Positions 8,583-17,803 are shown, numbered from the stretch's first letter. The stretch: DNA of 36,489 nt from Microcystis aeruginosa LEGE 91341 (GCF_015206885.1 NZ_JADEXY010000024.1:1-36489); one strand, 5' to 3'. Notes: generated by a model not told the origin, from the sequence alone. Numbers and translations: made by a program.

Positions 8583-8722
8583 TGGCTAACTATCTATTTG
8601 ATACCAATATTTTACTGAGGCTGAGTGACCGAATTTCCGCTAATTATGCCTTGTACTGCATTCTCTCCCTCTCCTTTCTCCCCATCTCCCCATCTCCCCA
8701 CTTCATAATTCATAATTCATAA
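8582..8722 (+). pseudogene. Truncated PIN-domain toxin (VapC-type), N-terminal stump only
   Basis: The frame starts at the ATG overlapping the antitoxin stop and opens with MANYLFDTNILLRLSD, the first beta strand and first catalytic Asp (D7) of a PIN ribonuclease. After about 20 residues the homology stops. The frame runs into pyrimidine-rich repeats (ctccccat units) and cataatt heptamers and ends at 8722, giving only 46 residues instead of about 130. The remaining three acidic residues are missing, so no nuclease can be made. The break probably came from a deletion associated with the repeats. It is too short to show up as an ordinary gene. Confidence 0.75.
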
Positions 8723-8724
8723 TT
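8668..8724. repeat. Pyrimidine octamers followed by cataatt heptamers
   Basis: About three ctccccat units are followed by three cataatt heptamers (8704-8724). They replace the body of the PIN toxin gene and end 11 bp before the sbcC start codon, so they also form its upstream region. Confidence 0.7.
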
Positions 8725-8735
8725 TCTCCCAGCTT

Positions 8736-11700
8736 ATGATTCCCCTACAATTAACCCTAAAAAATTTTCTCAGTTATCGCGAGGCAGTGCTAGATTTTCG
8801 CGGATTACATACTGCCTGTATTTGTGGTGCCAATGGTGCGGGAAAATCCTCTTTACTGGAAGCAATTACTTGGGCAATTTGGGGAGAAAGTCGCGTCTCG
8901 ATTGCTGATGATGTCATTCATGCGGGCAGCGATTATGCGCGGGTAGATTTCGAGTTTAGTTATGGGGGAGAAATCTATAAAATTATCCGTAGTCGTCACC
9001 GGGGGGGAAAAGCTTCTGGTTTAGATTTTCAGGTGATTAATGATCAAAGTTTTCGTCCTTTATCGGGTAAAAGTATTAAAGATACCCAAGCACAGATTAA
9101 TACTTATCTAAAAATAGACCATAAAACTTTCATTAATTCTGCTTATTTACGACAGGGACAAGCGGACGAGTTTATGAAACAGCCTCCCAGTGGTCGTAAA
9201 CAGATTTTAGCAGAATTATTACAACTAGATCGCTATGAAATTTTAGCGAATAAAGCCAAGGATATATCGAAACAGTTCGATGGACAGTCCCTCCAGATCG
9301 AGCAGCAAGTAGAAACTATCAAACTCCGTCTTCAGGAGAAAAATTCTTATCGGGAACACCTGCAAGAGTTAAGCACCCAAATTAACCAAATTAATCAAGA
9401 ACAAGAGGTAAATAATCGGCGTTTACAGCAACTGCAAGGGGAGGAAAATCAGCGTCAGAATTGGGAAAAACAGCTGCAGTGGCAAAGAGAACAGGAGCGA
9501 GCTTTATTAGCAGAAATTGAGAGATTAGACCAGGAAAAAGTTAGTCTAGACAATCAATTAAATCAAATAAGGACTATTCTTCATCGCAAAAATGAGATTA
9601 TTACCGCACACGAGCGCCTAATCAATTTAGACCAGAAAGAGGCAAGTTTGTCAAGTCAATTGCAAGCTTGGCAACAGGCCCAGTATGATAAACAACAATT
9701 AGAACAGAAATTACAGCAAAAAATTAACGAATTTACCCTTCCCATCCAACAAACGAGCGCTCGTTTAGAAGAATTGCGAAGACAGGAGCAAGAAAATCAA
9801 AAAATTATCGAGCAAGCGGGGGATATTCAAGCAGCATTAGAGAAGTTAAATTATCATCGTCAACGTCTTCAGGAATTGGATAAATTAGCTTTAAAATATG
9901 CTCCTTTAAATAGCCGAAAAGCTGATCTAAATATGCAGTTGGAACGGGAAAAAGCCAGGATTAACGCTCGTCGGGAACAACTGCAAAAAAATCGGCAACA
10001 ATTAGAGACAGAAATCGCTCGTATTCCGCTGCTAAGAGAGGAAGCTCTCAATTTAGCCAAACGAATTAAGGAATTAGATAAAAAACAAACCTATTGTGAA
10101 CGAGTGGAAGAAAAGGAAACCGTTAAACAAGTGGATAAAAAAAGTTTATTGGAGCAGCAGAAAAGATATGAAGAACAACTTTTAGAGTTAACTGATAAAT
10201 TGGAAAAATTAAATATTCCCGATTCGGTTTGTCCTCTGTGTGAACAGAATTTAGACAGTCATCACCGTCATCAGGTAATCAGGAAAACCCATCAAAATCA
10301 AGAACAAATTCAAGAGCAAATTTGGTCTTTACAGGAACGGATGGCAGACTGCGATCGAGATTTAAAACGTTTACGCGAGGAATTAGCCCAAATTAAACAA
10401 GAATTGCCAGTAAGATCGAATCTACAACAAAAATATATGCAGTTAGAAGTCAAGTTAGAAACTATTGAAGAAAAGGAAATAGAACTAGAGAAAAACGAAG
10501 AGATACTTGTGGAGTTAGAAGCACTTTTAAGCAGTGGCAATTATGCCCTAGAATTACAGCAAGAATTGCAAATTGTCAATCAAGAAATCGCCTTATTAAA
10601 TTATGATGAACAAAGTCATGCTTTAGTCAGAGGAGAAGAAAAAAGATGGCGTTGGGCAGAAATTCAAGAATCAGAACTTAAGCAAGCAAACCGTCGTTTA
10701 GCTAATATTAAGGCTGAGAAACCTAATTTAATTAACCAATTAGCTAAACTAGAACAGGAGAAACGAGAACTAGGTCAAAATTCCCCACTTAAACAGGAAA
10801 TTGAACGCTTAGAAAAGTTTATTCAAAACTTAAATTACGATCGCAGTGAACATCAGAATATTCAAAATCTGATCCGACAATTACAGGGGGTAAGATTACA
10901 GTATCGAGATTGGCAACAAGCAGAAAAAAATTATCCAGAAATAGCTGCTAAAATTGCTGACATTGAGCAAAGATTACAGCTGCGAAATGAGGATCGCCAG
11001 AAGATAAATCAGGAGTTAGCAAATATTATTCAAAAGATTGGTACTTTGACTGACTATCGCCAAGAAATAGCCGCATTATCGACTAATATTCAACAGCGAA
11101 GACAGATAATTGATGGATTGCTCTCCCAAAAAGGTCGGGTTGAGGAGAAATTACATCAACTAGAAACTTTAGGTAAACAACTGACAGAAAAAGAGAGCGA
11201 TTTAGCTAAAGTTAAAAAACAATATACAGTTTATAAACATTTAGCCATAGCTTTCGGCAAAAATGGGTTACAAACTCTGATGATTGAGAATGTTTTACCA
11301 GAGTTAGAAGCACAAACTAATCATATTTTAGCTCGCTTAACTGGTAATCAATTTCATGTGCATTTTTTAACCCAAAAAAGCGGTAAAGGTACTAAGAAAC
11401 AGCAACAAAAGTCAATCGATACTTTAGATATTATTATTGGCGATACCCGGGGATCTCGTCCCTACGAAACCTATTCAGGAGGGGAAGCTTTTCGGATTAA
11501 TTTCTCGATTCGATTAGCTTTAGCGAGATTATTGGCACAAAGAGCCGGAACAGCCCTACAAATGCTCATTGTTGACGAGGGATTCGGAACTCAGGATGCG
11601 GAAGGATGCGATCGCTTAATTGCGGCAATTAATGCTATATCCGCCGATTTTGCCTGTATTTTGACTGTAACTCATATGCCCCAATTTAAAGAAGCTTTTC

Positions 11701-11759
11701 AACACCGCATCGAAGTCCGCAAAACCGAACAGGGTTCTCAATTGATGTTATTATCCTAG
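8736..11759 (+). CDS. sbcC: Exonuclease subunit SbcC (Rad50-like SMC ATPase)
   Basis: This is the large subunit of the SbcCD complex. It tethers and opens DNA ends and cleaves hairpins with SbcD. The 1007 residues have the Rad50 layout. An N-terminal ATPase half carries Walker A GANGAGKSS (31-39). A very long coiled coil (about 180-840, rich in Q, E, L) has the zinc hook CPLC at its apex (C499-C502). The C-terminal ATPase half carries the signature motif YSGGEAFRI (913-921) and Walker B LIVDEGFGTQD with D947/E948. All motifs are intact. sbcD is not in the window. The upstream DNA is a repeat-filled toxin remnant, so its promoter is probably short or inside that DNA. Confidence 0.93.
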   Translation: MIPLQLTLKNFLSYREAVLDFRGLHTACICGANGAGKSSLLEAITWAIWGESRVSIADDVIHAGSDYARVDFEFSYGGEIYKIIRSRHRGGKASGLDFQVINDQSFRPLSGKSIKDTQAQINTYLKIDHKTFINSAYLRQGQADEFMKQPPSGRKQILAELLQLDRYEILANKAKDISKQFDGQSLQIEQQVETIKLRLQEKNSYREHLQELSTQINQINQEQEVNNRRLQQLQGEENQRQNWEKQLQWQREQERALLAEIERLDQEKVSLDNQLNQIRTILHRKNEIITAHERLINLDQKEASLSSQLQAWQQAQYDKQQLEQKLQQKINEFTLPIQQTSARLEELRRQEQENQKIIEQAGDIQAALEKLNYHRQRLQELDKLALKYAPLNSRKADLNMQLEREKARINARREQLQKNRQQLETEIARIPLLREEALNLAKRIKELDKKQTYCERVEEKETVKQVDKKSLLEQQKRYEEQLLELTDKLEKLNIPDSVCPLCEQNLDSHHRHQVIRKTHQNQEQIQEQIWSLQERMADCDRDLKRLREELAQIKQELPVRSNLQQKYMQLEVKLETIEEKEIELEKNEEILVELEALLSSGNYALELQQELQIVNQEIALLNYDEQSHALVRGEEKRWRWAEIQESELKQANRRLANIKAEKPNLINQLAKLEQEKRELGQNSPLKQEIERLEKFIQNLNYDRSEHQNIQNLIRQLQGVRLQYRDWQQAEKNYPEIAAKIADIEQRLQLRNEDRQKINQELANIIQKIGTLTDYRQEIAALSTNIQQRRQIIDGLLSQKGRVEEKLHQLETLGKQLTEKESDLAKVKKQYTVYKHLAIAFGKNGLQTLMIENVLPELEAQTNHILARLTGNQFHVHFLTQKSGKGTKKQQQKSIDTLDIIIGDTRGSRPYETYSGGEAFRINFSIRLALARLLAQRAGTALQMLIVDEGFGTQDAEGCDRLIAAINAISADFACILTVTHMPQFKEAFQHRIEVRKTEQGSQLMLLS

Positions 11760-11766
11760 GAAAAAT

Positions 11767-12021
11767 ATGGAAAAAATTATGGTAACAGTAAAACTATTTG
11801 CTATTTATCAAGAAGTCTATCAAACTTCACAATTAAACCTCGAATTTCCTGCCCACACTTCTGTCTCAGAAGTGTTAAACTATATTATAGCCCCCTATCC
11901 TCAATTAGAAAGATGGCGGGATGTTACTCGTTTTGGAGTCAATCTTCAGTTTGTTTCGGGAGAGAAAATCCTCGAAAATGGCGATGAGATAGTTCTAATT
12001 CCCCCCGTTAGTGGTGGCTAA
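11767..12021 (+). CDS. moaD: MoaD/ThiS-family sulfur carrier (molybdopterin synthase small subunit)
   Basis: This is an 84-residue beta-grasp sulfur carrier ending in the obligatory di-glycine (PPVSGG), the residue that is adenylated and thiocarboxylated. MoaD supplies sulfur for molybdopterin synthesis. The first ATG has an AGGA five bases upstream; the ATG four codons later is possible. It begins eight bases after the sbcC stop and probably shares its transcript. No moaE or other molybdenum cofactor gene is present, so a related role (another ubiquitin-like sulfur carrier) cannot be excluded. The C-terminal PPVSGG and ENGDEIVLIPP stretch favour MoaD over ThiS. Confidence 0.78.
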   Translation: MEKIMVTVKLFAIYQEVYQTSQLNLEFPAHTSVSEVLNYIIAPYPQLERWRDVTRFGVNLQFVSGEKILENGDEIVLIPPVSGG

Positions 12022-12079
12022 ATGGAGATAGGGAAAATCACAAAAACTGCCACCTTTTTAACTTTTTCCCTGATATCCC

Positions 12080-14362
12080 GTGTCTAACTGGCAAATTCCC
12101 CCATCGGTAGAGCTTCCCCAAGAGTTTTTAAAAATAGTCCAAGACTACACCCCAAAGTCGGATGGCAGCGTCGTGGCACAAATATTATGGCATCGCGGTG
12201 TCCAAGATGGGGCGACTCTGCGGACGTTTCTGGATGAGAAAGCTTATCAGTCAAAAACTCCCTTTGATTTTGGGCAAGAAATGAACTTCGCCGTCAAAAG
12301 ACTGGAAAAAGCCCTAAATAAAGGCGAAAAAGTGACTATTTGGGGTGATTTCGATGCCGATGGTGTCACCGCTACCAGTGTCCTTTGGGAAGGATTAGGG
12401 CAGTTTTTGCCACCCTATCAACAGTTAGATTATTACATACCCGATCGCCAAAAAGAATCCCACGGCCTCAATTGTCCCGGTATCGAGAAACTAGCGCATC
12501 AAGGAACCCGTTTAATCGTCACCTGTGACACGGGAAGCACGAATATCGCTGAAATTGACTATGCAAACAGTCTAGGAATCGATATTATCATCACCGATCA
12601 TCATACCCTACCCGACGAGCGCCCCGAGGTGATTGCCCTGATTAATCCCCGCTACTTTGTGGAAACCCATCCTTTCTATCATCTTTCTGGGGTTGCTGTT
12701 GCTTATAAATTAGTGGAAGCGATGTATTTAACCCTTGCAGATATTCCCAGAAAACCCCTAGAAAATTTACTGGATTTAGTTGCGATTGGTTTAATTGCTG
12801 ATTTAGTCAAATTGACGGGAGAATGTCGTTATTTAGCCCAAAAAGGTCTTCAAAAACTCCAAAATACTCAGCGCTTGGGAGTTAAAAAATTACTCGAGTT
12901 ATGTAACAAAACCGGAGATAGACCGATGGATATATCCTTCGGTATTGGACCGCGAATTAATGCCGTCAGTCGCATTTATGGTGATGCTAGATTTTGTGTG
13001 GAATTACTCACCAGTGAAGATGAAAAGCGTTGTCACGAATTAGCTGAACAAGCGGAATTAGCCAATATTCGTCGCCAAGAAATCCAACGGGATATTATTA
13101 AACAAGTTCAGAAAAAACTAGAGAGAATTGATCTTTCTACCACTAATGTAATTATTTTAGATGATCCCCAATGGCCAGCGGGAATTTTAGGATTAGTTGC
13201 GGGACAAATTGCCCAAGAATACCAGCGACCAACAATTTTATTAAGTACCAGTGAACCACCTTTTGCTAAGGGTTCCGCTCGGTCAATTCGTGAGATCGAT
13301 CTCTATCAATTAGTATCCTCTCAATCCCATCTTTTACATCGTTTTGGTGGTCATCCTTTGGCCGCGGGTTTAAGTTTAACCATAGAAAATTTACCCCTAT
13401 TTATTGAGGGAATTAATCAACAGTTACGACGCACAGGAATTGATTTAACTTCCCTTTCTTCTCAGATAGAAGTGGATGCAGTGGTGACGGTTTCCCAATT
13501 GGGAAAAAGTCTATTTCGAGAATTAAAATTACTGGAACCCTGCGGGATGGGTAATCCGACACCAAAGCTATTAATTCAAAATTGTTATTTTCAAAATCTT
13601 TGGCATAAAAATCTTGAGGATTTCAAAGGCAAAAAAATTACTTATCTCCGAACAACTTTTGATATCTGGGATAGTTCAATCGAGCAGGGATTCCCCGGTA
13701 TGTGGTGGGGTCATCACAAAGACGAAATTGCTGCCGATACCCATTATAATGCCTTAGTCGAATTAGATTTTAATACCTCCAAAAATCGCTATGAAGTGCG
13801 CTTAATTGCTCTGCAACCCTATCAACAAGAATCCATAATCTATAGCAATAAAAAAGATTTTTTAATCGACAATCGCAATCGAGAAATTAATCAAGAAGTT
13901 AACCAATTAAATCCCCTTTTTCTTTGGGAATGTCCCCGGGATTGGACAAAACTTTCTAGGGAATATCAACAGGCAATTTTACGCGATAAAAAGTTAGTTC
14001 TTGCCTATGCTAGTCCTTTAAAAAAATCCGCTCACACCCCATGGATAAACCTTGTGGGGATTGGGAAATATTTAGCTAGAACTAAAACCAGTATTTCCCG
14101 TCAACAATTACAAAACCGCTTAAACCTCAGTTATCATACCCTAGAATTAGGATTAATTTCCCTAGCAGAAAATGGCTTTAAAGTCAAGGAAAATCAAGAA
14201 AATTTATCCTTTGAATTAGTCAATCATGAGGCAAAAATGAATAAGATTAAGCAATTTCTGGAAGCGGTAGCCCTAGAAAACTTTCTCCAGCAATACTTTG
14301 CTACTGTTCCCCTAGAAATACTGCAAACAATTCTCAATCATGAAGACTCGATCGATTTCTAA
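12080..14362 (+). CDS. recJ: Single-stranded-DNA-specific exonuclease RecJ
   Basis: RecJ degrades single-stranded DNA 5' to 3' in recombination and mismatch or base-excision repair. The frame starts at a GTG. DHH-family metal motifs are visible: GDFDADG (89-95), the CDTG motif around D150, DHH (173-175) and the DHHA1 signature GGHPLAAGL with H425. An OB-like domain follows. The protein is 760 residues, longer than the roughly 580 of E. coli. The extra C-terminal part (about 600-760) holds a helix-rich segment with a YHTLELGLISL stretch that looks like a winged-helix fold; I infer a lineage-specific extension. It stands 58 bp after moaD on the same strand. Confidence 0.92.
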   Translation: MSNWQIPPSVELPQEFLKIVQDYTPKSDGSVVAQILWHRGVQDGATLRTFLDEKAYQSKTPFDFGQEMNFAVKRLEKALNKGEKVTIWGDFDADGVTATSVLWEGLGQFLPPYQQLDYYIPDRQKESHGLNCPGIEKLAHQGTRLIVTCDTGSTNIAEIDYANSLGIDIIITDHHTLPDERPEVIALINPRYFVETHPFYHLSGVAVAYKLVEAMYLTLADIPRKPLENLLDLVAIGLIADLVKLTGECRYLAQKGLQKLQNTQRLGVKKLLELCNKTGDRPMDISFGIGPRINAVSRIYGDARFCVELLTSEDEKRCHELAEQAELANIRRQEIQRDIIKQVQKKLERIDLSTTNVIILDDPQWPAGILGLVAGQIAQEYQRPTILLSTSEPPFAKGSARSIREIDLYQLVSSQSHLLHRFGGHPLAAGLSLTIENLPLFIEGINQQLRRTGIDLTSLSSQIEVDAVVTVSQLGKSLFRELKLLEPCGMGNPTPKLLIQNCYFQNLWHKNLEDFKGKKITYLRTTFDIWDSSIEQGFPGMWWGHHKDEIAADTHYNALVELDFNTSKNRYEVRLIALQPYQQESIIYSNKKDFLIDNRNREINQEVNQLNPLFLWECPRDWTKLSREYQQAILRDKKLVLAYASPLKKSAHTPWINLVGIGKYLARTKTSISRQQLQNRLNLSYHTLELGLISLAENGFKVKENQENLSFELVNHEAKMNKIKQFLEAVALENFLQQYFATVPLEILQTILNHEDSIDF

Positions 14363-14378
14363 TTATAACTCTTATTTA

Positions 14379-14420
14379 CTGATAACTGATAACTGATAAC
14401 TGATTACTGATTACTGATTA
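14379..14420. repeat. Heptamer array: ctgataa x3 then ctgatta x3
   Basis: Six perfect seven-base units fill the recJ/aminopropyltransferase convergent junction. The stop codon and the last residues of the aminopropyltransferase (minus strand) are encoded inside this array. Confidence 0.9.
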
Positions 14421-15351
14421 CTCCTTGACCGAAGAATTTCGGGGGTTTTGCTAAGGTATAAACTTCCGTATTTTGTGCGATAGCTTGACGAATATAGAGA
14501 GGAGTTTGTAACATTCCTAGTAAACTCATGCCATCAATTAAACGTAATCCTCCCGTAGTTGTATCGGTGATTAATTCATCCACCACATCGGGATCGGGAC
14601 GAGTATTTAAAGGATGATTAGCACAGAGAGTAAAACCCCAAGGGGAACCATAACTAGGAGTAGGAGCGCAATAGGAATGAACGTAGGGAAAAACTGCTTT
14701 TAAAGTATTCACCAAACGCGCATGATACATCACTGAAGGAGGAGAAACTGGGCCAGATTGGACAACCACAATGCCATTTTCGGCCAAAACTCTTTGTAGT
14801 TTTTCAAAGTATTCTTTTGTGAATAGGGGGAAAGAAGGACCCTCTCCGATGGGATCAACCAGATCAGAAATAATAATATCCCATTGATCATTAGTGGTGT
14901 CTAAAACTTCTAAAGCATCGGCCACAACTAACTCAAAACGAGGATCATCAAAAGTGCCTTGGTGCATTTCGGGAAGATGTTCCTTACAAGCTGCCACCAC
15001 ATCCCCATCGATATCGATCATCATCACTTTTTCGATTGTTTTCCAACGCAATAACTCCCGCGTTGTCGCACCTTCACCACCTCCCAGAATTAAAGCAGTT
15101 TTTGGTTCTTGGTGGGCAATCATTGCCGGTTGCACTAATGCTTCATGATAAATAAATTCATCTCCCGTACAAGATTGCCATTTGCCATCCAGTACCAAGG
15201 CTTTTCCATAGGCCCCCGACTCAACAATATACATTTCCTGAAAAGCGGTTTTTTTGTAGGCTAAAATCCGCGAAACCCCATGACTATAAATGTCCCAGGG
15301 GGTAATATATTCGTTAACCCATAGATCCGCTTTTAGTTCACTTCCTGCCAT
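14404..15351 (-). CDS. speE: Polyamine aminopropyltransferase, ACL5/thermospermine-synthase-like
   Basis: The enzyme moves an aminopropyl group from decarboxylated S-adenosylmethionine to putrescine or a longer polyamine. I place the start at 15351, because GGAGG lies seven bases before that ATG; a longer frame begins ten codons upstream. Motifs are the nucleotide-binding GGGEGATTREL, the acidic MIDIDG and the active-site SDLVDPIGEGPSFPLFTKEY. This last motif reads D-L-x-D-P-I-x-x-G-P, and the GSPWGFTLCA end resembles plant ACL5 (thermospermine synthase) more than the DSSDP form of classical spermidine synthases. The product could be spermidine or thermospermine. speD is not in the window. 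The C-terminus is encoded by heptamer repeats. Confidence 0.8.
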   Translation of the reverse strand: MAGSELKADLWVNEYITPWDIYSHGVSRILAYKKTAFQEMYIVESGAYGKALVLDGKWQSCTGDEFIYHEALVQPAMIAHQEPKTALILGGGEGATTRELLRWKTIEKVMMIDIDGDVVAACKEHLPEMHQGTFDDPRFELVVADALEVLDTTNDQWDIIISDLVDPIGEGPSFPLFTKEYFEKLQRVLAENGIVVVQSGPVSPPSVMYHARLVNTLKAVFPYVHSYCAPTPSYGSPWGFTLCANHPLNTRPDPDVVDELITDTTTGGLRLIDGMSLLGMLQTPLYIRQAIAQNTEVYTLAKPPKFFGQGVISNQ

Positions 15352-15381
15352 AACTAATCCTCCTTGGGGTGAAAAAGGCAC

Positions 15382-15738
15382 GATCTATCATTATACAACA
15401 ATTGACAAAATTCGATCGATAACCTGAAATTATCTCCCAGTCATCCCGAAGCTGCCGATAATCGATCGCTGAAAAACGGTAAGCTAGAAAAGATTAAGTA
15501 AGTAGTTATAATTACATTGAAGATAAATTTTGCCTCTGCTCCCCCCTGCCCCCCTTGATAAGGGGGGTGCCGATAGGCGGGGGGATCTCCCTTGATAAGG
15601 GGGGTGCCGATCCCCCCTTAATCCCCCCTTGATAAGGGGGGTGCCGATCCCCCCTTAATCCCCCCTTGATAAGGGGGGTATTTGATAATTTTTAACGCCT
15701 AACTACTTAGCGAACAGTAAACTTCTAGCCACTAACCT
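15382..15738. other. Intergenic interval upstream of accA
   Basis: About 350 bp hold the divergent promoters of the aminopropyltransferase and accA and the 37-bp palindromic repeat cluster at 15550-15680. There is no gene. Hairpins in the repeat lie 60-190 bp before the accA start. Confidence 0.6.
15550..15680. repeat. 37-bp tandem palindromic repeat, four copies
   Basis: The core cccccttgataaggggggt occurs four times at exactly 37-bp spacing (ttgata at 15555, 15592, 15629 and 15666), separated by gccgatccccccttaat-like sequence. Each core folds into an eight-base G/C hairpin with a GAT loop. The first spacing is degenerate (gccgataggcggggggatct). It is a known style of cyanobacterial interspersed palindrome; there are no unique spacers, so it is not a CRISPR. 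Confidence 0.9.
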
Positions 15739-16728
15739 ATGACTAAAAACGAGACTACCGAGAAAAAGATTTTTCTCCTAGATTTTGAAAAACCCCTCTA
15801 CGAATTAGAATCCCGCATCGAACAGATTAAAGAATTAGCCCAAGAAAATAGCGTAGATGTCTCGGAACAAATTAGTCAACTAGACGAACGAGCTAATCAA
15901 TTACGGCGTGAAATTTTTAGCAATCTCACCCCTTCCCAACGGCTACAATTAGCCCGTCATCCCCGGCGCCCCAGTACCCTAGACTATATTCAAGCCATCA
16001 CCGATGAATGGTTCGAGTTGCACGGGGATCGCGGTGGTTACGACGATCCCGCCCTTGTGGGTGGTGTTGCCCGTTTTAACGGTCGTCCCGTGGTGATTAT
16101 CGGGCATCAAAAAGGCCGGGATACTAAGGATAATGTGGCTAGAAATTTCGGCATGGCTGCCCCCGGTGGTTATCGTAAAGCCATGCGTTTAATGGAACAC
16201 GCCCATCAGTTTAATCAGCCAATTTTAACCTTTATTGACACCCCCGGCGCCTGGGCGGGGGTAGAAGCGGAAAAATTAGGTCAAGGGGAAGCGATCGCCT
16301 ATAATCTTCGGGAGATGTTCCGTTTAGATGTGCCGATCATTTGTACTGTTATTGGCGAAGGTGGTTCCGGCGGCGCTTTGGGGATCGGTGTCGGCGATCG
16401 CCTATTAATGTTAGAGCATTCTGTCTATACCGTGGCGACTCCCGAAGCTTGTGCCGCCATTCTCTGGAAAGATGCCAAAAAATCCGATAAAGCAGCAGTT
16501 GCCCTCAAAATTACCTCAAAAGACTTAAAAGATTTAAATATTATCGATCAGATCGTTCCTGAACCCTCCAGAGGGGCCCATGCTGATCCGATTAAAGCAG
16601 CAGCCAATTTAAAAGTCGCTATTAGTGACAATTTAGAGGCTTTATCTGTGTTAACTCCCCAACAACGGCGCGAATCTCGTTATCAAAAATTCCGCAATTT
16701 AGGCGTATTTTTAGAAGCTACAGCTTAA
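15739..16728 (+). CDS. accA: Acetyl-CoA carboxylase carboxyltransferase subunit alpha
   Basis: This is the alpha subunit of the carboxyltransferase that, with AccD, moves the carboxyl group from biotin to acetyl-CoA to make malonyl-CoA for fatty acid synthesis. The 329 residues show the AccA N-terminal helical region ([19 protein letters not shown]), the crotonase-like core with [14 protein letters not shown] and the [20 protein letters not shown] stretch. [16 protein letters not shown] forms the oxyanion region. Length and motifs match the family. The gene is monocistronic in this window and ends in a heptamer-rich intergenic region. Confidence 0.95.
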   Translation: MTKNETTEKKIFLLDFEKPLYELESRIEQIKELAQENSVDVSEQISQLDERANQLRREIFSNLTPSQRLQLARHPRRPSTLDYIQAITDEWFELHGDRGGYDDPALVGGVARFNGRPVVIIGHQKGRDTKDNVARNFGMAAPGGYRKAMRLMEHAHQFNQPILTFIDTPGAWAGVEAEKLGQGEAIAYNLREMFRLDVPIICTVIGEGGSGGALGIGVGDRLLMLEHSVYTVATPEACAAILWKDAKKSDKAAVALKITSKDLKDLNIIDQIVPEPSRGAHADPIKAAANLKVAISDNLEALSVLTPQQRRESRYQKFRNLGVFLEATA

Positions 16729-16736
16729 TCAATGAG

Positions 16737-16796
16737 CAGTGATCAGTTATCAGATGTGAGTTTTCAGTTCACAGATTACTGTTTACTGATCACTGA
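16737..16796. repeat. Inverted repeat from heptamer-type sequence, 3' of accA
   Basis: cagtgatcagt near 16737 pairs with actgatcactg ending at 16796 (eleven-base arms, about 40 bp apart). It lies just after the accA stop. It is followed by A rather than T residues on the plus strand, so it is not a classical terminator, but it could stabilise the mRNA 3' end. Confidence 0.55.
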
Positions 16797-16852
16797 AAAA
16801 AAAGCTCTCCGATTTCCTCAGATAACTGCTATAATTGCTAGATAAATTACCT

Positions 16853-16883
16853 GAAAAAACCCCCTAGTATTAATTAGGAGGTT
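16853..16883 (-). terminator. Rho-independent terminator of the rplU-rpmA operon
   Basis: Read on the minus strand, AACCTCCTA pairs with TAGGGGGTT (one mismatch) around an eight-base loop and is followed at once by a run of T residues. It lies 32 bp after the rpmA stop. Confidence 0.8.
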
Positions 16884-16914
16884 ACAGGGAAAAAATTAAT
16901 CAGAGTTGATGGGA

Positions 16915-17184
16915 TTAACTAGCGCTAACTTCAGCAGGATAAACGCTAACTTGACGGCGACTTTTATCCTTGTATTCAAATTTAACCACACCATCAATTA
17001 AAGCGAATAAAGTATCATCGCCACCACGACCAACATTTTTACCCGGGTGAACTTTAGTACCCCGTTGACGGATGAGAATATTTCCCGCTTTTACCACCTG
17101 ACCACCGTAGCGCTTAACGCCTAGTCTCTGGGAACGAGAATCGCGTCCGTTGCGGGTACTACCCGTACCTTTCTTATGAGCCAT
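16915..17184 (-). CDS. rpmA: 50S ribosomal protein L27 (bL27)
   Basis: This is an 89-residue ribosomal protein of the large subunit, near the peptidyl transferase centre. The sequence starts [28 protein letters not shown], the usual conserved L27 N-terminus without the cleavable extension seen in Firmicutes, and continues with the [23 protein letters not shown] motif. It follows rplU by 34 bp on the same strand in the classic rplU-rpmA order and ends at a clear terminator. Confidence 0.97.
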   Translation of the reverse strand: MAHKKGTGSTRNGRDSRSQRLGVKRYGGQVVKAGNILIRQRGTKVHPGKNVGRGGDDTLFALIDGVVKFEYKDKSRRQVSVYPAEVSAS

Positions 17185-17218
17185 AATTTCTCTCCAAATG
17201 CTTTTTTGATTCTAAAAG

Positions 17219-17608
17219 TTATTCTTCTTTCTCGCTACTATCTTCCACAACTTCAGCGCCGGAGGTAGCAGCAGTGGCGACTAGGGTTTTACCGTTATAA
17301 TTGATTGAATCAATCATAAAACGGGTAATTTCTTGACGATGACCGCGTTTTTTACGGGTTTTCTTTTTCGGGCGCATTTTATAGACAATAACTTTTTTGC
17401 CCCGACGATGTTGAATGACAGTCCCTTCGACGGTGGCCCCTTCGATAAAGGGCTGACCGATGCTAATATCATCCTCATCATGGATTAATAGCACTTTGTC
17501 GATGGTATGGGTACTTTGTTCATCGACGGGAAGAAGTTCGATATCGTAATAGCGACCGGGTTCCACCCGAATCTGTTTGCCACCGGTCTCAATAATCGCG
17601 TAACTCAT
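17219..17608 (-). CDS. rplU: 50S ribosomal protein L21 (bL21)
   Basis: This is a 129-residue large-subunit protein. It opens [18 protein letters not shown], the L21 signature, and contains the basic [16 protein letters not shown] segment that contacts 23S rRNA. After about residue 105 there is a short acidic tail ([13 protein letters not shown]), seen in several cyanobacterial L21 proteins. It is first in the operon with rpmA. The upstream region is shared with the divergent murQ gene; a TTGACA-like hexamer is present there but no convincing -10 could be fixed. Confidence 0.96.
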   Translation of the reverse strand: MSYAIIETGGKQIRVEPGRYYDIELLPVDEQSTHTIDKVLLIHDEDDISIGQPFIEGATVEGTVIQHRRGKKVIVYKMRPKKKTRKKRGHRQEITRFMIDSINYNGKTLVATAATSGAEVVEDSSEKEE

Positions 17609-17803
17609 AAATTTTCTGCGCTCGTTTTGCCGTACAGGTAGCTGAAAAAAATTCCAGCTTTTGTCCTAATGTCTTCACCTGATCCGAGCAGGAATTGACA
17701 CAATTTACTATCATCTAATATTCGGGGGGCAATTGTCAAGCTTTTAGCCCACCGATTCGCTATATACTAAAAATAATCTTACGAAAAGCTCAATTAAACC
17801 GTT

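Noticed and set aside
15550-15680. CRISPR array (four units of 37 bp)
   Set aside because: The sequence between the cores repeats as well, so there are no unique spacers; no cas genes are in the window.
16737-16800. Rho-independent terminator of accA
   Set aside because: The inverted repeat is long but is followed by A residues, not T, on the accA strand.
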